Of a stretch of 48,055 nt of DNA, positions 1-8,513 are shown piece after piece. Location of the stretch: NCBI GenBank assembly GCA_021776595.1, contig JAJFFP010000039.1, positions 1 to 48,055 of the forward strand, written 5' to 3'. The stretch comes from Robiginitomaculum sp. Lineage in GTDB: Bacteria > Pseudomonadota > Alphaproteobacteria > Caulobacterales > Maricaulaceae. Position numbers and translations under genes: made by a program. Under the pieces are notes generated by a model. That model was not told where the DNA came from and searched no databases. It saw nothing but the letters and a program-made list of their open reading frames with translations. The stretch's first letter is position 1, and each line of letters begins with the position of its first letter.

Positions 1-49
1 CAGAAATTTGGCCAGAATCCCTGAACTGACCAGACAGGAGCTTGCGATC

Positions 50-1273
50 ATGGGTAACCGCAATAAAAATACCGGCTTTGCCACACGCGCCATTCATGGA
101 CTTGGGATCAACAAACAACCCGAAGGGGCGCTGAACCCGCCGCTTTATATGAGTTCAACCTTCACCTTTGATGCGGTGGAAGAGGGTGCCGCCATGTTCG
201 CCGGCGAACGGGCGGGGCATTTTTACAGTCGCATAAGCAACCCCACCCTGTGCGCCCTTGAAGAACGCTTTGCGGCCCTTGAAAATGCCGAAGCGGCGCT
301 TTGCTTTGCTTCGGGCATGGGGGCCATCACCTCGGTATTATGGACTTTCCTTGGTGCCGGTGACGAAATCATCGCCGATAAAACCCTTTATGGCTGCACA
401 TTTTCTTTCCTGCATCACGGTCTAAGCCGTTTTGGGGTGAAAGTAACCGATGTGGACCTGACCGACCCTTGCGCCTTGCGAGAGGCCATCTCGGATAATA
501 CCAAAATCGTTTATTTTGAATCTCCGGCCAACCCTAATATGCGTCTGGTAGACATTACGGCGATCAGCGCCATTGCACGGGAAAGTGGCGCTAAAACCAT
601 CGTGGATAACACCTATTGCACGCCTTATTTGCAACAGCCACTGGCCATGGGTGCAGACATTGTGGTGCACTCAGCGACCAAATATCTGGGTGGGCATGGG
701 GACCTGATTGCCGGCATGGCCGCTGGCAATGCCGATGATATGCTGCGGGTGCGCACCGAGGGCCTAAAGGATATGACCGGTGCGGTTATGACACCGCTCA
801 CCGCGCACCAGATCATGCGCGGCTTAAAAACCCTGAACCTGCGCATGGATCGCCATAGCGCCTCGGCACAAGTGATTGCCGAACGGCTGGAAGCACACCC
901 TCAGGTGCGCGAGGTATATTATCCCGGCTTGAAAAGTTTTGCACAATACGATCTGGCAAAGCGGCAGATGCGGGGCGCAGGCGGCATGATCGCCTTTGAG
1001 CTGAACACCGATCTTGATGGGGCGCGGCGTATGATGAACGCTCTTGATTTGATCAAACGCGCCGTCAGCCTTGGCGATGCGGATACCCTGATCCAGCACC
1101 CGGCCAGTATGACCCACGCCACCTACAGCCCCGAAGAACGCAACGCGCACGGCATTTCCGATACCCTGCTTCGGCTGTCCGTTGGTCTGGAAAACGTCGA
1201 GGATATTTGGGCGGACCTTGAAAGGGCGCTGCAAACCCTGAACATCAGCGCGGTGAAACCAAAAGCGGCCTGA
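50..1273 (+). CDS. megL: Methionine gamma-lyase (PLP enzyme)
   Basis: Cytosolic PLP enzyme of the Cys/Met metabolism family. It should cleave L-methionine to methanethiol, 2-oxobutyrate and ammonia. The start at 50 is chosen because AGGAG lies nine bases upstream; an in-frame start at 8 lacks such a site. From this start the numbering matches the well-studied Pseudomonas enzyme: Tyr59, Arg61, Tyr114, Cys116 (LYGC), Lys211 in SATKYLGGHGD (the PLP lysine) and Lys240-Asp241. Cys116 is the residue that separates methionine gamma-lyases from cystathionine gamma-lyases and gamma-synthases, so the methionine assignment is fairly firm. The protein is 407 aa, close to the family's ~400. It converges on the amidohydrolase gene with only four bases between the stops. 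The promoter lies outside the window. Confidence 0.9.
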   Translation: MGNRNKNTGFATRAIHGLGINKQPEGALNPPLYMSSTFTFDAVEEGAAMFAGERAGHFYSRISNPTLCALEERFAALENAEAALCFASGMGAITSVLWTFLGAGDEIIADKTLYGCTFSFLHHGLSRFGVKVTDVDLTDPCALREAISDNTKIVYFESPANPNMRLVDITAISAIARESGAKTIVDNTYCTPYLQQPLAMGADIVVHSATKYLGGHGDLIAGMAAGNADDMLRVRTEGLKDMTGAVMTPLTAHQIMRGLKTLNLRMDRHSASAQVIAERLEAHPQVREVYYPGLKSFAQYDLAKRQMRGAGGMIAFELNTDLDGARRMMNALDLIKRAVSLGDADTLIQHPASMTHATYSPEERNAHGISDTLLRLSVGLENVEDIWADLERALQTLNISAVKPKAA

Positions 1274-1277
1274 ACGA

Positions 1278-2684
1278 TTATTTTTCTGCCTCTAGCGCCG
1301 CACGGATTTTATCGGCCTGCACCTTTGCATCTTGAATGACCTTGGCGCGATCAAGGCTGCGCACCTTGCCGTTTCGCATCACCATTTGACCATCAATAAT
1401 GGTGGTCACGACATCGCGCGATCCGGCCACATAAACCAGATGGGACTCAACGTCATATAAAGGGGCCAGGCGCGGACTGGTCAGGATGAGCTGGATCATA
1501 TCGGCGCGCTTGCCAGTGCTTAGTGTGCCGACAACATCACCAAGGCCAATGGCGGCGGACCCCATACGCGTGGCCATGGCCAGCACCGTTTTTGCCGGCA
1601 TAATTGTGGCATCCCCGGATTTGCCCTTATGTATGAGGGCGGCATGGCGGATCTCCTCCCACATGTCCAGATCATTGTTGGAGGCGGCACCGTCCGTTCC
1701 CAGACCCACATTAATACCTTTGGCCAGCATTTGCGGCACCGGCGAAAACCCGGCGGCGGTTTTCATATTCGAGGTCGGGTTATGGATCGGGCCGACCTGG
1801 CTCATGGCCAGCATGTCCATTTCATCTTCATCGGGCCAGACCATATGCGCGGCAATCAGGGGATAATCTAACATACCCAGGCCGGCAATATGGCGCACCG
1901 TGGTATTGTGATAACGTTCTTTCATCACTTGCATTTCAGAGGGGCTTTCGGCCACGTGCATCATCAATGGCGCCCCGCTTGCTTTGGCGGCGGCCAGCAC
2001 CGCGCGCAAATGTTCGGGGCTAACCGTATAGGCACCGTGGGGAGCAAAAGCTGCGATTAACCTGCCGCTTGGGTCTTTGAAGTTTTGCACAAATTCCTCA
2101 CCGGCGGCAAAGCTGTCATCCCAGCCTGTAAAACCGGGGCTGGGATAGTCTATCATCGGTGCCCCAAGGATGGCGCGAAGGCCGCAGGTTTTATAAACTT
2201 GCGCGGCTATACGGGGATAAAAATACATATCGACGATAGTGGTGGTGCCACCGCGCAGCATTTCCCAACAGGCCAATTGCGCCCCGGCGCGGACAAAGTC
2301 TTTATCCACAAACTTGCCTTCCATAGGGAAGATATAATTTTGCAACCAGTCAATAAGCGTCATATCGTCGGCCATGCCGCGAAACAGCACCATGGCCGCA
2401 TGGGTGTGGCCATTGATCAGGCCCGGCATTAGCACCTTGTCGGTGCCGGAAACTTTCTTTTTTGTCTTGAATTCAGCCTCAATGTCGGCGCGTGGCCCCA
2501 CGGCCAATATGGTGCCGTCTTTAACCGCCACCGCACCATTGTTCAAAACACCGGCACCCTTTTCCATGGTCAGGACATAATCGCCATAAACGATCATATC
2601 GACCGCCTCTTTGGCGAGTGCCGTCCCTGGCAGAGAGAAAAACACAAAGGCAATAACGGATCGAAAAATCGGTAATACGGACAT
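1278..2684 (-). CDS. Amidohydrolase, MTA/SAH deaminase type, with signal peptide
   Basis: Metal-dependent amidohydrolase of the SsnA/MtaD/TRZ group. These enzymes deaminate 5'-methylthioadenosine, S-adenosylhomocysteine or related purines and triazines. Visible ligands: HTH at residues 93–95, His216 (PHGAYT), His243 (MHVAES), His280 (AHMVW) and Asp331 (GLGTDGAASNND). The 468-aa protein begins with a hydrophobic stretch ending PGTALAKEA, which looks like a cleavable Sec signal peptide and places the enzyme in the periplasm; most MtaD relatives are cytosolic. The start is supported by AGGAGG seven bases upstream. The link to sulfur metabolism (MTA and SAH, beside methionine gamma-lyase) is inference; the substrate could be another aminopurine. 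Confidence 0.8.
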   Translation of the reverse strand: MSVLPIFRSVIAFVFFSLPGTALAKEAVDMIVYGDYVLTMEKGAGVLNNGAVAVKDGTILAVGPRADIEAEFKTKKKVSGTDKVLMPGLINGHTHAAMVLFRGMADDMTLIDWLQNYIFPMEGKFVDKDFVRAGAQLACWEMLRGGTTTIVDMYFYPRIAAQVYKTCGLRAILGAPMIDYPSPGFTGWDDSFAAGEEFVQNFKDPSGRLIAAFAPHGAYTVSPEHLRAVLAAAKASGAPLMMHVAESPSEMQVMKERYHNTTVRHIAGLGMLDYPLIAAHMVWPDEDEMDMLAMSQVGPIHNPTSNMKTAAGFSPVPQMLAKGINVGLGTDGAASNNDLDMWEEIRHAALIHKGKSGDATIMPAKTVLAMATRMGSAAIGLGDVVGTLSTGKRADMIQLILTSPRLAPLYDVESHLVYVAGSRDVVTTIIDGQMVMRNGKVRSLDRAKVIQDAKVQADKIRAALEAEK

Positions 2685-2728
2685 AATAGGCCTCCTTGAT
2701 AATTTAGACTAAGGCTGAAATTTGCACC

Positions 2729-3994
2729 CTAATTTGCCGGTATGATTTTCAGGCATGTGATCTGGTTACGCTTACGGCCAACAACCTCGAACCGATAACC
2801 GTAATAAGAAAAAGCCTGGCCAATTTGCGGAATGGTCTGGCTTTCATGGATGACCAGTCCGGCCAGGGTTACCGCCTCTTCATCGGGCAAATCCCATTCC
2901 ATCGCCCGGTTCAGATCACGCACACTGACATCGCCATTGACCAACACAGAGCCATCGCCCTGACGGCGCACCCCGCGCACCGGGTGGTCGTGCTCATCTT
3001 CGATCTGACCAACGATTTCTTCCAGAATGTCTTCCAGTGTCACCAAACCTTGCAGGGCACCGTATTCATCCACGACCAGGGCAAAATGCTCATGCGCATC
3101 ACGAAACGCATTAAGTTGTTCCGGCAAAGTTGTGGTTTCGGGCGTAAACACCGGCTTGCGAATCGTGGCCCGAACATCAACCGCGCCAAAATCTCCGTCT
3201 TTGGCATGAATCGCCCTGAGCAGATCTTTGGCATGCAGTATGCCGACAATATTTTCCGGCTCGCTCTCCCATAAAGGCAAGCGTGTATAGGTGCTCTGCA
3301 AGGCTTCATTGATTATGGCCTGAGGCTCCTGATCAATATTAATGGTGTGCATATTTTTGCGGTGAATCATGATGTCTTCGACATTCATTTCACGCAAATC
3401 CAATATGCCGCCAATCATATCCCGATCGAGTTTTTTGACCCCGCCCTCCCTGGACAACAGATCAACCGCACCGCGAATCTCTTCATGGGCGCTAAGGATG
3501 GAACCCTGTGTGCGGATGCCAAAGAGCATAAACAAGGCCTTGATAATGGCCTCTACGCCCATGACCACCGGGGCAAAAATGATGCGCACCAGTTTGATCG
3601 GGGCAGACACCATCATGGCCGCACGATCCGGGTTGCTGATCGCCCAGGTCTTGGGGGCCACCTCAGCAAAAATGAGGATCAGTGCCGTCATCACCACGGT
3701 TGCCAATACCACCCCGTAATGGCCAAAAAGTCGTAAAAAGAGCGCCGTGGTCAGGGCAGAGGCCAGTATGTTGACCAGATTATTTCCCAGCAATATCGCC
3801 CCGATCAGGCTTTCCCGGTCTGCGATCAACTCATTGACCCGCTTTGCGCCCTTTATGCCCTCTTTTTCAAGCTGGTGCATGCGCGCGCGCGACGTTGCCG
3901 TTAGTGCCGTTTCTGATCCTGAAAAAAATGCGGATAAAACAAGCAACAGCACCACAGCACCGGCAATGATCAAAGTAGCCGGTTCCATCAACAT
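2729..3994 (-). CDS. CNNM/CorC (HlyC/CorC) family transporter-like protein
   Basis: Integral membrane protein of 421 aa. The N-terminal CNNM/DUF21 domain (about residues 5–190) has four hydrophobic segments and the family hallmark FFSGSETALTA near the start. A pair of CBS domains (about 205–330, containing VVDEYGALQGLVTLEDILEE) follows, then a C-terminal CorC_HlyC domain (about 340–417). The family is linked to Mg/Co efflux or tolerance, but the substrate here is not shown. The start overlaps the end of aroB by seven bases. The gene order CorC–aroB–aroK is one I associate with many alphaproteobacteria. All three are probably one transcript, with this gene last. Confidence 0.88.
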   Translation of the reverse strand: MLMEPATLIIAGAVVLLLVLSAFFSGSETALTATSRARMHQLEKEGIKGAKRVNELIADRESLIGAILLGNNLVNILASALTTALFLRLFGHYGVVLATVVMTALILIFAEVAPKTWAISNPDRAAMMVSAPIKLVRIIFAPVVMGVEAIIKALFMLFGIRTQGSILSAHEEIRGAVDLLSREGGVKKLDRDMIGGILDLREMNVEDIMIHRKNMHTINIDQEPQAIINEALQSTYTRLPLWESEPENIVGILHAKDLLRAIHAKDGDFGAVDVRATIRKPVFTPETTTLPEQLNAFRDAHEHFALVVDEYGALQGLVTLEDILEEIVGQIEDEHDHPVRGVRRQGDGSVLVNGDVSVRDLNRAMEWDLPDEEAVTLAGLVIHESQTIPQIGQAFSYYGYRFEVVGRKRNQITCLKIIPAN

Positions 3995-5112
3995 GGCCCG
4001 GTTTGCGCGCGTAAAAAGGCTTCCAGCCCGGCAAGGTCATGCTCTTCATAAATAAAGGCATCGCCAAGGGCGCGCGGCAGCACAAGGCGCAAGGTGCCGC
4101 TTTGGTTCTTTTTGTCATTTTTCAAAATCTGCATCATTGCCGAAGCAGTATAGGGGCCACCGGGGGCATTGCTCAAGCCTGTTGGCAAGCCGCATTTCGC
4201 AAGATGCCGGATCAATCGCTCATAGTCATCTGCCGGGCACAATTGCAAATGCACGCCATAGGCATAGGCTGTGCCCATCCCCGCCGCCACGGCTTCGCCG
4301 TGCAGGAGTGCACCCTCATAACCCGCCAGGCTTTCCAGTGCGTGACCAAAACTATGCCCAAGATTTAGAAGTGCCCGCACGCCATGTTCACGCTCATCAC
4401 GGGCCACAATCCTGGCCTTGCCTGCAATCGAGCGCGTAATGGCCTCATCCAGCAAAGACACATCGCCACTCAGCGCTTTGCTGCCGTTTTCATCCAGCCA
4501 GTCAAAAAAAACGGCATCGCCAAGAGCGGCCAGTTTGACAATCTCGGCATACCCGGCACTTTTTTGGCGAGGCGGCAATGTTTCCAATACAGCACTATCG
4601 GCAATCACCAGCGCCGGTTGGTGAAACGCACCAATGAGATTTTTACCCGCTGGCGTATTGATCGCGGTTTTTCCGCCAACGGCGCTATCCACCTGCGCCA
4701 ACAAGGTTGTGGGGATTTGTATAAAGGCCGTCCCGCGCTTGATAATGGCGCTGGCAAATCCGGCAAGGTCGCCAACTACCCCGCCGCCAAAAGCGGCAAT
4801 GGCCTCTCCGCGCTCGACCTCCAGTGCCAGCAATTTTGCACACAGGTTATCAAGCCCAGAAAAACTTTTCTGCGCCTCTCCGGGTGGAATAATAATGGGA
4901 TTAAGCAAAAGGCCTACTCCTGCGCACACCCGTTCCAGCACGCTCAGGTGTAATGCGGCCACCGTTTCATCAGTAACGCAGACAAGGCGTTGATTGGGGC
5001 AAAGCGCCGCCATTTTATCCGCTGCCTCTTTCAAAGCCCCGGTGCCGCAGACGACCGGATAAGAACGATCACCCAGTTCCACCATCAGGGTTTGCCGCTG
5101 ACCCGCGCTCAT
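3988..5112 (-). CDS. aroB: 3-dehydroquinate synthase
   Basis: Second step of the shikimate pathway: DAHP to 3-dehydroquinate, NAD- and metal-dependent, in the cytosol. The 374-aa protein has the NAD-binding GGGVVGDLAGF (about residues 109–119), the IPTTLLAQVDSAVGGKT block (about 133–149), and metal ligands Glu190 (GYAEIVK), His253 (LGHSFGHALE) and His271 (LHGEAVAAG). The start is the ATG that forms TGATG with the aroK stop; a TTG one codon further upstream is possible but less likely. The tight overlap implies translational coupling with aroK, the fifth enzyme of the same pathway. Confidence 0.95.
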   Translation of the reverse strand: MSAGQRQTLMVELGDRSYPVVCGTGALKEAADKMAALCPNQRLVCVTDETVAALHLSVLERVCAGVGLLLNPIIIPPGEAQKSFSGLDNLCAKLLALEVERGEAIAAFGGGVVGDLAGFASAIIKRGTAFIQIPTTLLAQVDSAVGGKTAINTPAGKNLIGAFHQPALVIADSAVLETLPPRQKSAGYAEIVKLAALGDAVFFDWLDENGSKALSGDVSLLDEAITRSIAGKARIVARDEREHGVRALLNLGHSFGHALESLAGYEGALLHGEAVAAGMGTAYAYGVHLQLCPADDYERLIRHLAKCGLPTGLSNAPGGPYTASAMMQILKNDKKNQSGTLRLVLPRALGDAFIYEEHDLAGLEAFLRAQTGPC

Positions 5113-5678
5113 CAATCTTGCTGCCTTGCTTTTATCGCGTTAAGTATTCTTGTAACCGTGTGCCCATGGGTATCGGCGCCACTTTCAATATGAATATCGG
5201 CTTTCGCGTAAACCGGGTAGCGCTTATCCATCAAGTTCTGCATTATCTTTCGCGGATTGGCCTGGCGCAAGATCGGGCGTGTATCGCGCAAGGCTACTCT
5301 CTCCATCAATACATCCAGATCGGCCATTAGCCATATACTCAGGCCCTTTTGCCGGATCAGCGCCCTTGTTCCATCATTCATAAAAGCACCACCGCCCGTC
5401 GCCAGAACCCCCTTTGGCCCTGACAGCAGACGGGCGATGACCTTGCGCTCACCTTCACGAAAAGCCGCTTCGCCGAAATCTTCAAAAATATCTTCAACAC
5501 TGCGCCCGGCCGAATTTTCTATTTCTTCATCTGCATCATAAAACGGCAGGTTCACGGCTGCGGCCAGACGGCGGCCCACCGTGGTTTTTCCTGCTCCCAT
5601 AAGCCCAACCAGTACAATCATCTGCGCTGGCTGCAGACCGACATCAAAATCAGGTGAATTGTTTTCTAAATTTGCCAC
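5112..5678 (-). CDS. aroK: Shikimate kinase
   Basis: Phosphorylates shikimate with ATP. The 188-aa protein has a Walker A loop GLMGAGKTT (residues 25–33), the substrate-binding YDADEEIE segment, an FREGER segment and the GGGAF motif, followed by the lid region with ALRDTRPIL. A ~19-residue N-terminal extension precedes the P-loop fold, which is common in alphaproteobacterial AroK. First gene of the aroK–aroB–CorC run. Its promoter must lie between 5679 and 5742, shared with the divergently transcribed small membrane ORF. Confidence 0.94.
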   Translation of the reverse strand: MANLENNSPDFDVGLQPAQMIVLVGLMGAGKTTVGRRLAAAVNLPFYDADEEIENSAGRSVEDIFEDFGEAAFREGERKVIARLLSGPKGVLATGGGAFMNDGTRALIRQKGLSIWLMADLDVLMERVALRDTRPILRQANPRKIMQNLMDKRYPVYAKADIHIESGADTHGHTVTRILNAIKARQQD

Positions 5679-5742
5679 ATTTGGGCTATACGTCAGGGAA
5701 GCGGGTGGTGCAAATCCGTCAGGTCCCTAAAGGAGAAATAAA

Positions 5743-5877
5743 ATGCGGCGCATGGCATTGGGCATAATTGTTATTCTGGCACTGCTGATCGCAGGTTTTG
5801 CTGTGTTGGTTGGGGCTGCCGACCGGCAGGCTTCGCAAGCCCGGCAAATCCGTGTAGAATTACAAGATGGACTTTAA
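5743..5877 (+). CDS. Small single-pass membrane protein (44 aa)
   Basis: Short ORF of 44 codons plus stop. It is preceded by a strong ribosome site (AAAGGAGA, 5729–5736) seven bases before the ATG. Residues 5–25 form one continuous hydrophobic helix rich in Ile, Leu, Val and Ala, followed by a short charged tail (ADRQASQARQIR). It overlaps the next gene by 11 bases, so it probably leads a three-gene run (this ORF, the secreted helical protein, xerD) and couples translation to a downstream start that has a poor site of its own. I do not recognise a family. It could be a real membrane peptide or simply a translated leader. Confidence 0.55.
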   Translation: MRRMALGIIVILALLIAGFAVLVGAADRQASQARQIRVELQDGL

Positions 5878-7558
5878 TACGTATTTTAAGGGCTTTGGCC
5901 TGGCTGCCTTGTTGTGCACCTTCGCCAGTCCCTCACCAGCACAAACCACACCTCCGATTAACGCCGATGTGCAGATACAGTCGCTTGGGCAGGTAGAGCC
6001 TTTCAGGGTTGGTGCGCAAAGCGGCATATTTTTCAAAATGCCGGCAAGCCAATGGCAAGGCACCAGTGCACGTATTGCCGCTCACCTGATGAGTGACCTG
6101 CCCGAAGCCGGGGCCTCCCCTTTGCTGAACCGGTTGGCGGCCAGCGTTTTGATCTCACCGTCCAATCCCCCTGCCAATGGAAAGGGCGATATGAAACTGG
6201 CCAGCCTGCGTCTTGCCAGCGCCTATCGCCTGGGCCTTCTGGACGCTGTTATTGATCTGGCCGAGCGTAGCCCCGGCGGTTTGTCTGACCCGGAAAATGC
6301 GGCGATTGCCACCCGCGCTTTTCTGGCACTGGGAAAAAACACCGAGGCTTGTGATACGGCTGCGCGTTTGCAAACTGGTCGCGAGGCCGTATTCTGGCTA
6401 AAAGTGCGCGCTTTTTGTCTGGCAAGAGAAGGTCAAAATGCGGCCGCCGAATTAACCGCAGGACTGGTGCTGGAAGCAGACCCGGAAGACGTTGATTTTT
6501 TGCTGGCGCTGAACCGGATGCAAAACCGCGATACGGCTCCGGTATCACCGATTAATGCGCTGGAGCTGGCCATGGCGCGGTTTTCCGGTGCCCCGATCGA
6601 CCTTGCCGGCACCCCGCTTTCGCTGCAAAGTGCCCTTGCCGGATCCGAAGGCCTGGTTGGGCTGCAAGCCAGCCGCATCATGGCGGCCGCCGGGCTGTTG
6701 CCCACCGGTGAATTGGCTAAAGTCTATAGAAATTGGCCCGGCCTGCCCGCTATTGAAATAAGCGCAGACACTGACACAACTGAACCTTCGGATCATGAGA
6801 ACAGACAGACGGATCAGGAAAAAGATGATGCCTCGCTACTGCGTATCGCTATGGGACAGGATAAAGCCCAACGCGCTGCCATGCTTTATCAAATCGCTTT
6901 GCGTGCACAAACGCCTTCCGGGCGGGCAAAAGCCATTTATGAAGGCCTGAAACTTGAAAAAAATATGCCGGGTTTTATGGCGGCCGCCGCACTTTATACG
7001 CCTGTGATCCATGATCTGCCGGTAATGACGCAACCCATGAGGACGTATTTTGCCTATGCACTTTTGGCCAGCGGACAAGCCGCCCAAGCCTCGACATATA
7101 TCGATCAGTCGGTGCCGACAACGGGGCGATTGATTATGCTTTCAACGCGCACAAATATCGTCATTAAGGCCTTGCCTGACGAAGAAATTACCGACCCCAA
7201 AAAGGCCAGTCTTGCCTATAATGACACTATGGCGCTGCTGGCGCTGGGTACGCCAATTTCGGGCGAAGTGCGTGATTTTCTATTTAATCATACTGCCGAT
7301 ACGGAATCCTTTGCCCCATGCCGAAACAGCGCTCTGGCCGCTATTGATGATGGTGCCCGAAGGCGCGCCCGCGCGGAAGGTTTTTTGCGGGCGGCATTGC
7401 TGCTGGCTGAAAGCGGGTTTGACCGCATCGAGCCGTATTGCGGCGCCCGCATTATCCAGGCCTTTCAAACCATGGGTTATGATGGGTTGGCGCGTCATGC
7501 AGCGCTGGAAATGATGCTGGCTCCACGCCTGCAGGCTTTGAGGATACAGGATGAATGA
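5867..7558 (+). CDS. Exported alpha-helical repeat protein, function unknown
   Basis: 563 aa. An N-terminal signal peptide (hydrophobic residues about 8–22, then FASPSPAQTT) indicates export. The rest is Ala/Leu-rich and strongly helical, with short stretches resembling TPR-like repeats (for example ATRAFLALGKNTEACDTAAR), but no catalytic motif that I recognise. An acidic, polar insert near residues 305–325 (DTDTTEPSDHENRQ) probably separates two helical halves. It overlaps xerD by eight bases and the small membrane ORF by eleven. The position beside xerD and opposite aroK is one I associate with conserved hypothetical proteins of alphaproteobacteria. No function assigned. Confidence 0.78.
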   Translation: MDFNTYFKGFGLAALLCTFASPSPAQTTPPINADVQIQSLGQVEPFRVGAQSGIFFKMPASQWQGTSARIAAHLMSDLPEAGASPLLNRLAASVLISPSNPPANGKGDMKLASLRLASAYRLGLLDAVIDLAERSPGGLSDPENAAIATRAFLALGKNTEACDTAARLQTGREAVFWLKVRAFCLAREGQNAAAELTAGLVLEADPEDVDFLLALNRMQNRDTAPVSPINALELAMARFSGAPIDLAGTPLSLQSALAGSEGLVGLQASRIMAAAGLLPTGELAKVYRNWPGLPAIEISADTDTTEPSDHENRQTDQEKDDASLLRIAMGQDKAQRAAMLYQIALRAQTPSGRAKAIYEGLKLEKNMPGFMAAAALYTPVIHDLPVMTQPMRTYFAYALLASGQAAQASTYIDQSVPTTGRLIMLSTRTNIVIKALPDEEITDPKKASLAYNDTMALLALGTPISGEVRDFLFNHTADTESFAPCRNSALAAIDDGARRRARAEGFLRAALLLAESGFDRIEPYCGARIIQAFQTMGYDGLARHAALEMMLAPRLQALRIQDE

Positions 7559-8474
7559 CCCGGCCCTGATCGAGCAATTTTTGGAAATGATGAGCGCGGA
7601 ACGCGGTGCCGCTCACAACACCTTACTGGCCTATCGGCGCGATCTGGATGATCTGGCCGGGTTTTTGAAGGGGCGGCGCACCAGTGTGATCAAAGCATCA
7701 CAAACCGATTTGCAGAACTGGATGACGTATCTTAACCGGCGCGGTCTTGGTGCCCGCACAGCGGCCCGTAAACTTAGTGCCCTGCGTCGTCTTTACCGGT
7801 TTGCCCACGCCGAGAAAATTCTACACCACAACCCCTCCCTTACCCTTTGCGCCCCCAAATTGCCCCAATCCCTGCCCAAAGTGCTCTCCATTGCACAGGT
7901 CAATGCGCTTCTTGAAGCAGCACAGATGGATGACAGCCCCCAGGGTTTGCGCACCAATGCCCTGATGCAAATCCTTTATGCGTCCGGCCTTAGGGTATCA
8001 GAACTGCTCAGCCTGCCGCTGGCAACCGGGCAAAGGCAAGAACGAATGTTAATGGTGCGCGGCAAAGGCGGGCGTGAACGGCTGGTGCCGCTAAGCCATA
8101 CTGCCCTTGATGCCATTAATGCCTATCAATATGTGCGCCCAAAATTTATCCCGACCGGAGAAAATGCCTTTCGTGCCACCCGGTTTTTGTTTCCATCACG
8201 AGCAAAATCCGGGCATTTAAGCCGTGAGCGATTTCACGCCATCACCAAGACCCTGGCGATAAAGGCGGGGCTGGCCCCCGCTCAGGTTTCGCCGCATATT
8301 TTGCGCCATGCCTTCGCCAGTCATTTGCTGGCTGGCGGCGCGGACCTGCGCACCGTGCAGTTATTACTGGGCCATGCGGATATTTCCACCACCCAGATAT
8401 ATACCCATGTTTTGGACGAGCGCCTTAAAAGTCTGGTGCAAACCGCCCACCCACTGGCTGGCAAATCAGGCTGA
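7551..8474 (+). CDS. xerD: Tyrosine site-specific recombinase XerD
   Basis: Resolves chromosome dimers at dif together with XerC, under FtsK control. The 307-aa protein has an N-terminal SAM-like core-binding domain (about 1–90) and the C-terminal catalytic domain. The full tyrosine-recombinase set is visible: Arg148 (ASGLRVSELL), Lys172 (RGKGGRER), His249 and Arg252 (PHILRHAFAS), His275 (LGHADISTTQIYTH) and nucleophile Tyr284. XerD rather than XerC is preferred on overall resemblance and position beside aroK, but the two paralogues are close. Its start lies within the end of the preceding gene. Confidence 0.88.
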   Translation: MNDPALIEQFLEMMSAERGAAHNTLLAYRRDLDDLAGFLKGRRTSVIKASQTDLQNWMTYLNRRGLGARTAARKLSALRRLYRFAHAEKILHHNPSLTLCAPKLPQSLPKVLSIAQVNALLEAAQMDDSPQGLRTNALMQILYASGLRVSELLSLPLATGQRQERMLMVRGKGGRERLVPLSHTALDAINAYQYVRPKFIPTGENAFRATRFLFPSRAKSGHLSRERFHAITKTLAIKAGLAPAQVSPHILRHAFASHLLAGGADLRTVQLLLGHADISTTQIYTHVLDERLKSLVQTAHPLAGKSG

Positions 8475-8513
8475 CCTGATTGTAGAATTATATTATTTTG
8501 AAGGAAAACCAAA

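Noticed and set aside
1-49. SAM riboswitch before methionine gamma-lyase
   Set aside because: Only 49 bases are available upstream; no riboswitch core can be recognised.
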